Shown here: positions 1-9,513 of the stretch, piece after piece
How the letters are laid out: every line of letters starts with the position of its first letter
Position numbering within the stretch: position 1 is the stretch's first letter
Assembly (NCBI RefSeq): GCF_010977575.1
Contig: NZ_CP048812.1
Location: 4,216,001-4,280,000 of the forward strand
Length of the DNA: 64,000 bases
Reading direction: 5' to 3'
Source of the DNA: Halomonas socia
Lineage (GTDB): Bacteria > Pseudomonadota > Gammaproteobacteria > Pseudomonadales > Halomonadaceae
Notes under the pieces: generated by a model
The model's input: the letters and a program-made list of their open reading frames with translations, nothing else
Told to the model about the DNA's origin: nothing
Database searches by the model: none
Made by a program: the position numbers and the translations under genes

Positions 1-704
1 CTGTCGCGACACGCCTCGGGGCTGATCACCACGCGCAGATAGTTGCCCTCGGTGGTGGCGTGATAGACCCGCACGCCCTCGCCACTGCCGACTTCCGGCT
101 CGGGCAGTTCGGTACGCACATCGCGGTCGTCGAACGGCACCGAGAGGCGCATGCCCTCCGCGGTGATGGCCAGGTTCCAGGCTGGCTCGGTGCCGGTGGC
201 GCGGAAGCCATCGTCACGCTCCAGCTCGAAGAACACGCCATCCCAGGGGGCGAGTGCGCGGGTGTCACTGAGCATCAGCAGCGTACCGCCCAGCGCCGGC
301 CACTCGCCGTCCTCACAGTCGAGGCGGTGACGCGCCACCTGCTCACGCCCTTCGAAAGGCGCCAAGTCGCCCTCCTGCAGGCGGAAGTCATCGCGCACCT
401 GATTGACCGGCAGCACCTCGCCGATATGTGTCAGCGACTCGCAGTAATACTCGCCGAGGGCGAACCAGTCGTCGCTGATGCGCAGTCGGGCCCCCAGCCA
501 GCTATCGGCCTGCTCCTCGCTCATGGCGCTGACGCCGGGTTGATGGAAGTCCACCAGCCGCCATTCGCCCACGAGAGCCGCATAGTCGCGGCTCAGGTTG
601 CTCTGCTCGGCAGCGTTTCGGGTTTCGCTGTCCTGCTCGCCACTACAGGCACTCAGGCCCGCCATCAGCAGCGAGGCCCCCATCATCCATAATGTCTTGC
701 TCAC
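1..704 (-). CDS. Lipoprotein with COG3650-like domain (3' end cut off)
   Basis: The gene reads leftward and leaves the window at its left edge, so its C-terminus is missing. I chose the GTG at 704 because an AGGAG lies about eight bases upstream and because it gives a lipoprotein signal peptide: Lys at position 3, a hydrophobic stretch, then the lipobox LSAC. The mature protein should be lipid-anchored, probably in the outer membrane. After about 140 residues a TEPAWNL motif appears, as in the family of small envelope proteins grouped as COG3650. No enzyme motif is seen. The apparent ORFs on the opposite strand here are shadows. The lipoprotein assignment is firm; the function is unknown. Confidence 0.7.
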   Translation of the reverse strand, partial: MSKTLWMMGASLLMAGLSACSGEQDSETRNAAEQSNLSRDYAALVGEWRLVDFHQPGVSAMSEEQADSWLGARLRISDDWFALGEYYCESLTHIGEVLPVNQVRDDFRLQEGDLAPFEGREQVARHRLDCEDGEWPALGGTLLMLSDTRALAPWDGVFFELERDDGFRATGTEPAWNLAITAEGMRLSVPFDDRDVRTELPEPEVGSGEGVRVYHATTEGNYLRVVISPEACRD

Positions 705-803
705 GATCGTGCTCCTGGTGATTGCCGTGCGAGAGCTCTCAGGATACCGCATCTGCCAGCGCTGCATGGCCATGGGAGTTCGGCATCTACGAGAAGCCCC
801 CAA

Positions 804-1217
804 TCAATCCGGCAGTCGCCCCTCACGGGCCAGGCGCCGTCGCACCCAGCGGTCGTAACACCGGGTCAGCAGCGCCTTGACCCCCGGCAGCCCGATCACC
901 CAGGCCAGCGGCCTGAGACGCGGCACGCGCTGCATCAGCAGCGCATAGGCATCGATGCCATCGACGATGCGCCCCGCGTCGTCCTCCACGTGCAGTGACA
1001 GCAGCGCTGCCTGAGGATCGATGCCCTTGTCGCGCAGCGTCTGCTGATGCGCAGTCACATCGCACCAGGCTACCTGTTCGCCCGCCTCTCCAGCCCAGCG
1101 TTCATAGCGAGCTCGGTCGCGGCGGCAACCAGGGCAGACGGCATCGTAATAGACCTTGAGCGAGCATGTTGGCGACACGACATTCTCCCGGCTCGATGGC
1201 TGTAAGGCAGCACTCAT
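804..1217 (-). CDS. DCC-family thiol-disulfide oxidoreductase (DUF393)
   Basis: A small DUF393 protein. Near the N-terminus it has YYDAVCPGCRRD, the family's CxxC-type signature (usually written DxxCxxC). Members are thought to be membrane-associated thiol oxidoreductases, but their partners are poorly known. The ATG at 1217 overlaps the TGA of trxC (ATGA), so the two are translationally coupled and probably co-regulated. A longer frame starting upstream would run inside trxC and is unlikely. The C-terminal half is rich in Arg and hydrophobic residues (LAWVIGLPGVKALL), which could rest on the membrane. Confidence 0.8.
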   Translation of the reverse strand: MSAALQPSSRENVVSPTCSLKVYYDAVCPGCRRDRARYERWAGEAGEQVAWCDVTAHQQTLRDKGIDPQAALLSLHVEDDAGRIVDGIDAYALLMQRVPRLRPLAWVIGLPGVKALLTRCYDRWVRRRLAREGRLPD

Positions 1218-1651
1218 ACCAGGTGGGGCTGCAGCCACTCGCGTAGCTGCGCGCCATTCAGCAGTCCTGGCTGACGTGCCACTTCGTACCCATCGCGGAA
1301 CACGATCAGCGTGGGAATGCTACGGATGCCGAAACGACCGGCCAGCGAGCGCTCCTGTTCCGTATTCAGCTTGGCAAAACGTATGTGCGTTGTCAGGTCG
1401 CGGGCCGCCTCGGCGAAAATTGGCTCCATCATCTTGCATGGGGCGCACCAGCTGGCCCAGAAGTCGATGACCACCGGCAGGCTGCTGCGCTCCACCAGTG
1501 CAGAGAAGTTGGCAGCCGTGAGCGCCAGCGGCTCGCGACTCAGCAGCAGTTGCTTGCATTTGCCGCACTTGGGCGCATCGCTCAGGCGGGCGGGACTGAC
1601 GCGATTGATCGCCAGGCAGTGGGGGCAACCGAGGGTAAAGGCATCGCTCAT
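1214..1651 (-). CDS. trxC: Thioredoxin 2, TrxC
   Basis: Cytosolic disulfide reductase of 145 residues. It has the TrxC-specific N-terminal zinc module (C9-P-H-C12 and C29-G-K-C32) followed by a thioredoxin fold with the redox centre WCAPC (Cys69, Cys72). The cis-proline region is SIPTLIVF. The active site has Ala where E. coli TrxC has Gly (WCGPC), a change that can shift redox potential. The ATG at 1651 is preceded by GGAG at seven bases; the upstream extension has no family similarity. The gene is coupled to the DCC protein downstream, which makes a small thiol-redox unit. Confidence 0.9.
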   Translation of the reverse strand: MSDAFTLGCPHCLAINRVSPARLSDAPKCGKCKQLLLSREPLALTAANFSALVERSSLPVVIDFWASWCAPCKMMEPIFAEAARDLTTHIRFAKLNTEQERSLAGRFGIRSIPTLIVFRDGYEVARQPGLLNGAQLREWLQPHLV

Positions 1652-1799
1652 TAGGAGACTCCATTCATACCACTGCCAGCGAGAATAGCCGGCACGAGGG
1701 CGATGCTGCCAAGCTACCACGGCATCGGTAACACGCTTCGATAATCCAGGTTAAGCCTGCATGCCATTACCAGAACCCTAGCTGACGTGGCTCCGCTGC

Positions 1800-1889
1800 T
1801 CAGACTGAAGCATCTTTTGAGAATAGCTTGTGGAACAAACGTTCGGATTCCCGAAGCCCCTCATCGATCTTATCTTCGTCAACATCCAT
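1800..1889 (-). CDS. Possible 29-residue peptide after lysE
   Basis: A short frame, MDVDEDKIDEGL... ending KDASV, with a strong ribosome binding site (GAGGAGAAG, three to eleven bases upstream of the ATG). It lies 40 bp downstream of the LysE-type exporter on the same strand. The peptide is acidic at the N-terminus, then amphipathic, with no membrane segment. I do not recognise it. It could be a real small protein at the end of the operon or chance. The good Shine-Dalgarno is the only positive evidence. Confidence 0.35.
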   Translation of the reverse strand: MDVDEDKIDEGLRESERLFHKLFSKDASV

Positions 1890-1929
1890 GGCTTCTCCTC
1901 GGGAAGGATGACGCAAGGCGTGAGCCAAC

Positions 1930-2547
1930 TCACCCCTTGGCGACCAGGAATGCCCCGGCGGCGACCATCAGCGAGCCGGCGGAACGGTTGGCGCCCTTCA
2001 TGGCGCGCTCGGTCTGCAGAAAGCGGCGTGCGCTGGAGGCGCCGGAAGCCACCAGCATCAGCCCTGCCATCAGCCCGATGAAGGTGAGGCCGACCACCAG
2101 CCCCATATCCGCACTGCCCAGAGCGGTGAGATCGATAAAGGTAGGCAGAAAGGCGATATAGAAGAGGATCACCTTGGGATTGGAGGCGGAGATCAGAAAG
2201 CCCTGCAGGAAGCCCTTGATGACATCCACGCGCCGCTGTTCTGGGGCCAGTGGCTCGGCTCTTACCGGGGCGGTCCACATCTTCCAGCCCAGATAGAACA
2301 GGTAGGCGGCGCCGAGATAGCGAATCAGCGTAAACGCCTCGCTCCAGTTCTCGGCGATGGCGGCCAGGCCGTAGAAGGCCAGCAGCAGGTAGATCAGGTC
2401 GCTCACCGTCATGCCCAGCGCCAGAGAGACGCAGGAGCGCGCACCAGACGCCATGCCCCGCGCCAGCAGGGCGAAGACTCCGGGCCCCGGGGTCACGGCG
2501 AAGACGAAGATGGCGAAGAGATAGAGCAGCGCGCTTTCCAGGGACAT
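1930..2547 (-). CDS. LysE-family amino-acid exporter
   Basis: Inner-membrane exporter of the LysE/RhtB family, about 205 residues with roughly six hydrophobic segments. The family hallmark TPGPG lies near residue 20 and SASNPKVILFY follows around residue 120. I favour the second ATG (2547), which sits seven bases after AGG and gives the typical start MSLESALLYLF; the ATG at 2553 is two codons upstream. The gene is the fourth in the leftward run oxygenase-M24-MmsA-LysE, 120 bp after mmsA, so it may export the pathway's substrate, product or a toxic intermediate. That role is inference. Confidence 0.85.
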   Translation of the reverse strand: MSLESALLYLFAIFVFAVTPGPGVFALLARGMASGARSCVSLALGMTVSDLIYLLLAFYGLAAIAENWSEAFTLIRYLGAAYLFYLGWKMWTAPVRAEPLAPEQRRVDVIKGFLQGFLISASNPKVILFYIAFLPTFIDLTALGSADMGLVVGLTFIGLMAGLMLVASGASSARRFLQTERAMKGANRSAGSLMVAAGAFLVAKG

Positions 2548-2667
2548 GAGCATCCTGCCGGCAAATCAGTGGAACACCGAAAACTAACACGCGGCGTATG
2601 AAACGTCTTCTCCGCTACTCTCGCCGACGTTCACCCCGCACGGCCGGCAACGTGCGGGGGCAGTCGC

Positions 2668-4170
<1,503 letters not shown>

Positions 4171-4187
4171 GAAACGGGCAGTCCTGA

Positions 4188-5471
4188 TTAAAAGTGGCGG
4201 CCGAGCAGCACATCATCGAAGGGATAACCGCTGAGCTTTTCGATCCCGGTCTCGGTGACCAGCACCTCTTCCTCGAGCTTGACGCCGTCGGCGGCGCCGA
4301 CCTCGCCGATATAGCTCTCCACCGAGACCACCATGCCGGGCTCGAGGATGCCGTCCTTGGAGAAACGATCGAAATCCATGTGGTGGGCGACCAACGGCGT
4401 CTCGCCGTGCATGCCCACGCCGTGGATGATCGACGGGTAGCGGCGGTCGAGGAAGCGCTCGGGGATCTTCCACGCCTTCTCGGCGATCTCGCGATAGCTC
4501 ATGCCCGGCTTGAGGATCGCCATGTTGTGGTGCACCTGCTCATGGGCCATCTGGTAGAGGCTCTGCTGGTAGCCGCTGGGCCGGCCGGGGCCGACGTGGA
4601 AGGTGCGCGAGAAGTCCGAGTAGTAGCCGTGGCAGCCGATGGTGTCAGTATCCAGCGCGACCAGCTCACCGGCGCGGATTACCCGGTCGCTGGCCTCGTT
4701 GAACCAGGGGTTGGTGCGCGGCCCCGACGACAGCAGCCGGGTCTCGATGAACTCGCCGCCCTGGCGGATCACCTCGCCGTAGAGGATCGCGAACAGGTCG
4801 TTCTCGCGCATGCCCGGCTTGATGGCGGCTTCCACCTCGGCCACCGCGGCCTCGCTGCCGGCCATCGACTGGGCCAGGCAGGCGATCTCCTCCGGGGTCT
4901 TGATGCGCCGACAGTGCAGGGTGTCCTGCATGCAGTCATAGACATCGAGCCCCTGCGCCTCCAGCGAGCGCGCCAGGTTGAGCGCGCAGCGGTCGAGCCC
5001 GATTTTCTTGTTGCCGCCACCATGGGCCTCGATCAGCTCGGCAATCTCGACGCCGAAGGGATCGCTGGAGAGGTTGTCGCGCTGGTTGACCGCCGACCAC
5101 ACCACCTTGGAAGTACGCGCCTCGTCGATGGTCTCAAGCCAGGTGGAGACATGGGCGCTGCCGGGGTATTCGAAGAGGATGATCGGCCCGTCCAGCGGCA
5201 CGTAGATATAGCGCGTGGAGTTACGCAGGAAGTAGCCGAACATGTTGCGCGAGCCAGTGGCATAGCGCTGGTTGTAGGGGTCGAACAGCACCACCGCGGC
5301 ATAGCCCTGCTCGGCCATCATGTCGCGCAGGCGCGCCAGGCGGCCGGCGCGCAGCTGCTTGGGGTCGAAGGCGGTGGGAATGCTGTCGCCGTTGGCCATC
5401 GGCGCCGAGGGCACCACCGGGATCTTGTCGGGCTCGTTATCGGACAGGTTCTCGAATTCTACGATACTCAT
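4188..5471 (-). CDS. M24 metallohydrolase-fold enzyme related to DMSP lyase DddP
   Basis: A 427-residue creatinase/prolidase-fold protein. The N-terminal domain (to about 185) precedes the pita-bread catalytic domain. Metal ligands are visible at Asp274, Asp276, Asp286, His350, Glu385 and Glu400. Their spacing (2, 10, 64, 35, 15) equals that of DddP Asp295/297/307, His371, Glu406/421 as I remember it. The segment RQGGEFIETRLLSSGPRTNPWF also closely matches DddP, and Tyr345 matches DddP Tyr366. DddP's catalytic Asp377 corresponds to Gly356 here, so DMSP lyase activity is doubtful. It lies between the oxygenase and mmsA in one operon. Family membership is firm; the reaction is unknown. Confidence 0.85.
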   Translation of the reverse strand: MSIVEFENLSDNEPDKIPVVPSAPMANGDSIPTAFDPKQLRAGRLARLRDMMAEQGYAAVVLFDPYNQRYATGSRNMFGYFLRNSTRYIYVPLDGPIILFEYPGSAHVSTWLETIDEARTSKVVWSAVNQRDNLSSDPFGVEIAELIEAHGGGNKKIGLDRCALNLARSLEAQGLDVYDCMQDTLHCRRIKTPEEIACLAQSMAGSEAAVAEVEAAIKPGMRENDLFAILYGEVIRQGGEFIETRLLSSGPRTNPWFNEASDRVIRAGELVALDTDTIGCHGYYSDFSRTFHVGPGRPSGYQQSLYQMAHEQVHHNMAILKPGMSYREIAEKAWKIPERFLDRRYPSIIHGVGMHGETPLVAHHMDFDRFSKDGILEPGMVVSVESYIGEVGAADGVKLEEEVLVTETGIEKLSGYPFDDVLLGRHF

Positions 5472-5511
5472 GAAATCTCTCTATACGGGGCGATCTGCTC
5501 TGTGCGAGGGC

Positions 5512-6402
5512 TCAATCGGCCAGGTTGTCGGTGCGCGTCATGCCTTCGCGCAGGAGCTGTTCGTGGATCGGCGCCATGCGCCCGAAGATACGCTGGGCGC
5601 GCTCCGGGCGACCGATGAAGCCGGGCTCCTTGGCATAGGCGAAGATCACCGTATGGCGCTCCTTGTCGCCCTCCACCGGGGTCACGCGGTGCAGCGAGTA
5701 GCGGCCGAAGAAGATCTGCAGGTCGCCGGGTTCCAGCGCCAGCGAGGTGAGCTGAGACCGGTCGCCGTCGAGCACCCGCTCTACCGCGGCGAAGTTCTCG
5801 CCTGCGGGGCTACGAATGCCGGGGGCGTACTCGAAGCGCCCGCCACTATGGGACTGACGGGTCATCATGGTGACGATGAATTCGTTGGTGTCGTAGTGCC
5901 AGGGATGCTGGCAACCCTCGCGCAGCACGTTGATCACCAGGCCGGCTAGCGGATCGGCGTACTCGTGGATCTCCTGCATGCCGACCACGCTGGCAATGAA
6001 GCGCTGAAAGCCGGCGTGCTCGTAGACCTGGCGAATGATGGTCTCGCTGCCGATGCGGTCGCCGGCGACGAAGCCGTTGGTGCGGTCGTCGAAGCGGTTC
6101 TTGGGGTGCGTGGCCGGCAGCTCGGGGTCGCCGTCGCTGTTGTAGGGATTGGTCTCGGTCTGGTTGTAGTGGGCCTCCGGCGACAGCCGTTCGGTCTCGC
6201 GCTCGAGGCGGTCGAGGGCGTCTTCAGGAACGAAATTCTTCAGTACCACGCAGCCATCGTCGGCGAGCTGGGCGCGGCACTCCTCGATCAACGCCTGGCC
6301 AACCGCGCTGTCGAGGTCCTCGATGGGATAGCGGGCCAGGTCGATCAGGCCGTCGAGGCCGTTAAAAGGGGTATCGTCGGTGTGGGGTGCGGTGGCGTGC
6401 AT
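5512..6402 (-). CDS. Fe(II)/2-oxoglutarate-dependent oxygenase, BesD/HalD-like
   Basis: A 296-residue non-haem iron oxygenase. The iron-binding triad is visible as His169-Tyr-Asp171 and distal His238, with Arg249 (RHTVIF) placed to bind 2-oxoglutarate. The shape of the motif (HPWHYDTNEF) recalls the amino-acid halogenase family BesD/HalD, but those carry Gly where this protein has Asp171. It should therefore hydroxylate rather than halogenate. AGGAG lies eight bases before the ATG at 6402. It is the first gene of the leftward operon and is divergent from a LysR regulator. The substrate is unknown; a free amino acid is plausible from the family and the LysE neighbour. Confidence 0.8.
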   Translation of the reverse strand: MHATAPHTDDTPFNGLDGLIDLARYPIEDLDSAVGQALIEECRAQLADDGCVVLKNFVPEDALDRLERETERLSPEAHYNQTETNPYNSDGDPELPATHPKNRFDDRTNGFVAGDRIGSETIIRQVYEHAGFQRFIASVVGMQEIHEYADPLAGLVINVLREGCQHPWHYDTNEFIVTMMTRQSHSGGRFEYAPGIRSPAGENFAAVERVLDGDRSQLTSLALEPGDLQIFFGRYSLHRVTPVEGDKERHTVIFAYAKEPGFIGRPERAQRIFGRMAPIHEQLLREGMTRTDNLAD

Positions 6403-6505
6403 GATGACTCCTGCCGTTGGCTAGCGTATTGGACAGGGTAGAGAGACAGGTTCGATAATAGAAATGAATGGTTAAGATAAAACGCATTTCAGGAGCTCAT
6501 AGATC
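6403..6505. promoter_or_regulatory. Divergent promoter region between oxygenase operon and lysR
   Basis: This 103-bp AT-rich gap (for example 6455-6480) separates divergent genes. A TATTAT that could be a -10 for the leftward operon reads on the minus strand at 6455-6460. LysR proteins usually act from such gaps. I could not fix a specific operator. Confidence 0.5.
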
Positions 6506-7390
6506 ATGGACACCGACCTGCTGCGCGCCTTCGTCACCGTCGCCGAATGCGAGGGCTTCAGTGCCGCCGGCAAGGTGCTGCATCGCACCCAGTCGGCGGT
6601 GAGCCTACAGATCAAGCGCCTCGAGGACCGCATGGGCGAGGCGCTATTCGAGCGCACCAGCCGCAGCGTGATCCTGACCCCGGCCGGCGGCCGCCTGCTG
6701 CCCTATGCGCGGCATATCCTCAAGCTGCAGGACGAGGCGATCCAGGTGATGGGCGCCGAGCGCAAGGGCGAGCTGATTCGCCTCGGCACCTCGGAGGAGC
6801 AGGCCAGCACTTACCTGCCGGAGCTGTTGCCACGCTTCGCCGCGCGCTATCCGGACGTGCGCCTGGAGGTGGTGTGCGACATCAGCGCCGCCCAGGTGCA
6901 TGCCTTTCAGGAGGGGCTGCTGGACGTGGTATTGGCGATCCGCCATATGCCGACCCAGTCGGGCCAACTGCTCGGCCGCGAGCCGCTGGTATGGGTGGTC
7001 GCCGAGCAGACGCGGCTCGACGCCTGGGAGACGCTACCCCTGGCGCTCAACCCCGAGGGCTGTATCTTCCGCGCCCACGCCTTCGCCGCCCTGGGCCGCG
7101 AGGACCGCCGCTGGGACGTGCGCTACTCGAGCCAATCCCCCACCGGCATCAACCTGCCGGTGCAGGCCGGCCTGGCGCTGACGGTGAAGACCCCGCGCAG
7201 CGTGCCACAGGGGTGTCGCATCGTCGGCGCCGACGAAGGGCTGCCGGAACTCGGGCATGTCGACATCGAGCTGCACCGCGCCCCGGGCCATGCCAGTGAA
7301 GCATTGAGTGCCTTCTGCGACGAGCTGGAGCAGATCGTCACTGCCACCAAGTCGCTGGAGTGCGTGGAATATGTGTCCACGGATGTCTAG
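6506..7390 (+). CDS. LysR-family transcriptional regulator
   Basis: A 294-residue LysR regulator. The N-terminal winged helix-turn-helix spans about residues 4-62 (LLRAFVTVAECEGFSAAG, then QSAVSLQIKRLE), followed by a periplasmic-binding-protein-like effector domain. It is divergent from the oxygenase operon across 103 bp, so it is the probable regulator of that operon and its effector is probably the pathway substrate. AGGAG precedes the ATG. The effector domain gives no clue to the ligand. Confidence 0.9.
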   Translation: MDTDLLRAFVTVAECEGFSAAGKVLHRTQSAVSLQIKRLEDRMGEALFERTSRSVILTPAGGRLLPYARHILKLQDEAIQVMGAERKGELIRLGTSEEQASTYLPELLPRFAARYPDVRLEVVCDISAAQVHAFQEGLLDVVLAIRHMPTQSGQLLGREPLVWVVAEQTRLDAWETLPLALNPEGCIFRAHAFAALGREDRRWDVRYSSQSPTGINLPVQAGLALTVKTPRSVPQGCRIVGADEGLPELGHVDIELHRAPGHASEALSAFCDELEQIVTATKSLECVEYVSTDV

Positions 7391-7430
7391 GCTGATGGTG
7401 TTATCCCGCTGATCGGCAACGGATGCAGTG

Positions 7431-7862
7431 ATGAGATACGACATCGCCAATAAGCGCATCTACTCCACCCCACTTCAGAGCGATGGTGCTCGCGTGCTGG
7501 TCGATCGATTATGGCCACGCGGCATGCGGCGCGAAGCCTTGGCTCTGGAGGACTGGTACCGCGACGCCTCGCCCTCCCCTGGCCTGCGACGCGCCTGGCA
7601 CCGGGGCACCATCGACCGCGCCACCTTCATCCATGACTACCGCAACGAAATACGCTCCGACGAGACTTGCCTGGTGCCCTTGATGCGCCTGGCACGCCAA
7701 GGGCGCCTGACACTGCTCTCGGCGGCTCGCGATCTAGAGGGCTCGCATTTGCCAGTACTGCGCGAGGCGCTTCTTGAGGCCCTGTACGAGGAGGACCGTC
7801 AAACCGACGACGCACCGAGTTCAGCGCCGTGCTATGCCGGGCACCTCGACTCAGAGATATAA
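7431..7862 (+). CDS. DUF488-family protein
   Basis: A 143-residue DUF488 protein with the family signature VLVDRLWPRGMRRE (about residues 23-36) and the later LTLLSAARDLEGSH. The biochemical role of the family is not settled. I use the ATG at 7431; a GTG one codon upstream is equally possible. It follows lysR by 40 bp on the same strand, but no functional link is evident. Confidence 0.8.
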   Translation: MRYDIANKRIYSTPLQSDGARVLVDRLWPRGMRREALALEDWYRDASPSPGLRRAWHRGTIDRATFIHDYRNEIRSDETCLVPLMRLARQGRLTLLSAARDLEGSHLPVLREALLEALYEEDRQTDDAPSSAPCYAGHLDSEI

Positions 7863-7984
7863 ACCATTCACCACGAAACTTGTGAACATTCACACTAAAT
7901 TAACGAAATATCGCAATAGGACTTGCCATCCCCATGCTCCCGTGAAGAATGACGCCCTTTCATTCATCAGCAAAGGCGAGCTTC

Positions 7985-9433
7985 ATGAATTTCACGCTAC
8001 CCGGGTTTCTCACCGGACTGGTCGACGCCGGCAATGGCCTGCTGTGGGGCAGCGTGCTGATCTATCTGCTGATCGGCACCGGCCTCTACTTCACGGTCAT
8101 GACCCGCGGCATCCAGATCCGCCACTTCGGCCATATGTTCAAGCTGCTGCGCCACTCCCGCGAGGCCAGCGGCGGTATCTCCTCGTTCCAGGCGCTCTCC
8201 ACCAGCCTGGCGGCACGAGTCGGTACCGGTAACCTGGCCGGCGTGGCGGTGGCGATCTACTTCGGCGGCCCCGGCGCGATCTTCTGGATGTGGATGACGG
8301 CGATGGTCGGCATGGCTACCAGCTTCGTCGAGTCGACCCTGGCCCAGGCCTACAAGACCGACCACGGCGACAATACCTTCCGCGGCGGACCGGCACGCTA
8401 CATCGAGCGCGGCCTGGGGCTGCGCTGGCTGGCGGTGGCCTTCTCGGTGTGCCTGATCATCGCCTTTGGCCTGGCCTTCAACAGCGTCCAGGCCAACTCC
8501 ATCGCCCAGGCCATGGAACAGGCCTTCTCGATTCCGACCTGGGCCATGGGGCTGATGCTGATGGCGGTGGTGGCACCGATCATCTTCGGCGGCCTGAAGT
8601 CGATCGCCCGCGTCGCCGAGCTGGTGGTGCCGCTGATGGCACTGCTCTACCTGCTGCTGGCACTGGTGGTAGTGGCGCTCAATATCGGCGACCTGCCGGC
8701 GGCGTTCATGACCATCATCAAGAGCGCCTTCGGCATCGAGCAGGCCGCCGGGGGCGCCATCGGCTATGCGGTCTCCCAGGCGATCATCAACGGCATCCAG
8801 CGCGGCCTGTTCTCCAACGAGGCGGGTATGGGCTCGGCACCCAATGCCGCGGCCACCGCCACCACCAAGCCCAATCACCCGGCCGCCCAGGGCTTCATCC
8901 AGATGCTTGGCGTGTTCCTCGACACCCTGGTGATCTGCACCGCCACCGCGGCGATCATCATCATGGCCGGGCCGGAGCTGCTTGCCGGCGATGAGGCCAA
9001 CGGCATCCAGTTGACCCAGCTCGCGCTGTCGAGCCACGTCGGCGAGTGGGGCAGCATGTTCATCGCCGTGGCGATCCTGCTGTTCGCCTTCACCTCGGTG
9101 ATCGCCAACTACTCCTACGGCGAGTCAAACATTGAGTACCTGGCCGGGCGCCGCGCCCCGCTGGCGGTGCTGATCTACCGCCTGGCGGTGCTGTCCATGG
9201 TGATGGTGGGCTCGGTGGCGAGCCTCGGCGCGATCTGGAATTTCGCCGATCTCTCCATGGGCATGATGGCGCTGATCAATCTGGTGGCGATCCTGCTGCT
9301 GTCACCGATCGCCTTCGCCCTGCTGCGCGACTACGATCGTCAGCTGAGTGCCGGCCAGGAGCCGGTGTTCGATCCCAGTCGTTTCCCCAAGCTGGCCGAC
9401 AAGGTCGACCCCAAGGCCTGGCCCAAGCGCTGA
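7985..9433 (+). CDS. AGCS-family sodium:alanine/glycine symporter
   Basis: Inner-membrane amino-acid carrier of 482 residues with about ten hydrophobic segments. The AGCS pattern is visible: SSFQALSTSLAARVGTGNLAG near residue 65, GGPARYIERGLG near 131, and NEAGMGSAPNAAATA near 277. It should import alanine, glycine or a related small amino acid with sodium. The ATG at 7985 follows AAAGGCGAG. The 120-bp AT-rich leader suggests its own promoter, and a hairpin terminator follows. A role in supplying substrate to the nearby oxygenase operon is possible but not shown. Confidence 0.9.
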   Translation: MNFTLPGFLTGLVDAGNGLLWGSVLIYLLIGTGLYFTVMTRGIQIRHFGHMFKLLRHSREASGGISSFQALSTSLAARVGTGNLAGVAVAIYFGGPGAIFWMWMTAMVGMATSFVESTLAQAYKTDHGDNTFRGGPARYIERGLGLRWLAVAFSVCLIIAFGLAFNSVQANSIAQAMEQAFSIPTWAMGLMLMAVVAPIIFGGLKSIARVAELVVPLMALLYLLLALVVVALNIGDLPAAFMTIIKSAFGIEQAAGGAIGYAVSQAIINGIQRGLFSNEAGMGSAPNAAATATTKPNHPAAQGFIQMLGVFLDTLVICTATAAIIIMAGPELLAGDEANGIQLTQLALSSHVGEWGSMFIAVAILLFAFTSVIANYSYGESNIEYLAGRRAPLAVLIYRLAVLSMVMVGSVASLGAIWNFADLSMGMMALINLVAILLLSPIAFALLRDYDRQLSAGQEPVFDPSRFPKLADKVDPKAWPKR

Positions 9434-9454
9434 GGCGCTCTCCCCACGCCCTCA

Positions 9455-9482
9455 ACGCCACGGCAAACCGCCGTGGCGTTTT
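9455..9482 (+). terminator. Rho-independent terminator after the AGCS symporter
   Basis: A perfect 10-bp stem (ACGCCACGGC / GCCGTGGCGT) with a 5-base loop, followed by TTT. It lies 22 bp after the symporter stop. Confidence 0.75.
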
Positions 9483-9513
9483 GCCATTCCCCCGCGGCTG
9501 CTAGGCTAGCGGA

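Noticed and set aside
4188-5471. Calling the M24 gene dddP (DMSP lyase)
   Set aside because: The catalytic Asp is replaced by Gly and the organism type and neighbours do not match known dddP loci, so only a family-level name is given.
4194-5618. A 474-codon open frame opposite the M24 gene
   Set aside because: Shadow ORF with low-complexity composition; the minus-strand frame contains all M24 metal ligands.
5512-6402. Calling the oxygenase ectoine hydroxylase EctD
   Set aside because: EctD signature segments are missing, no ectABC is near, and the iron motif context fits a different oxygenase family.
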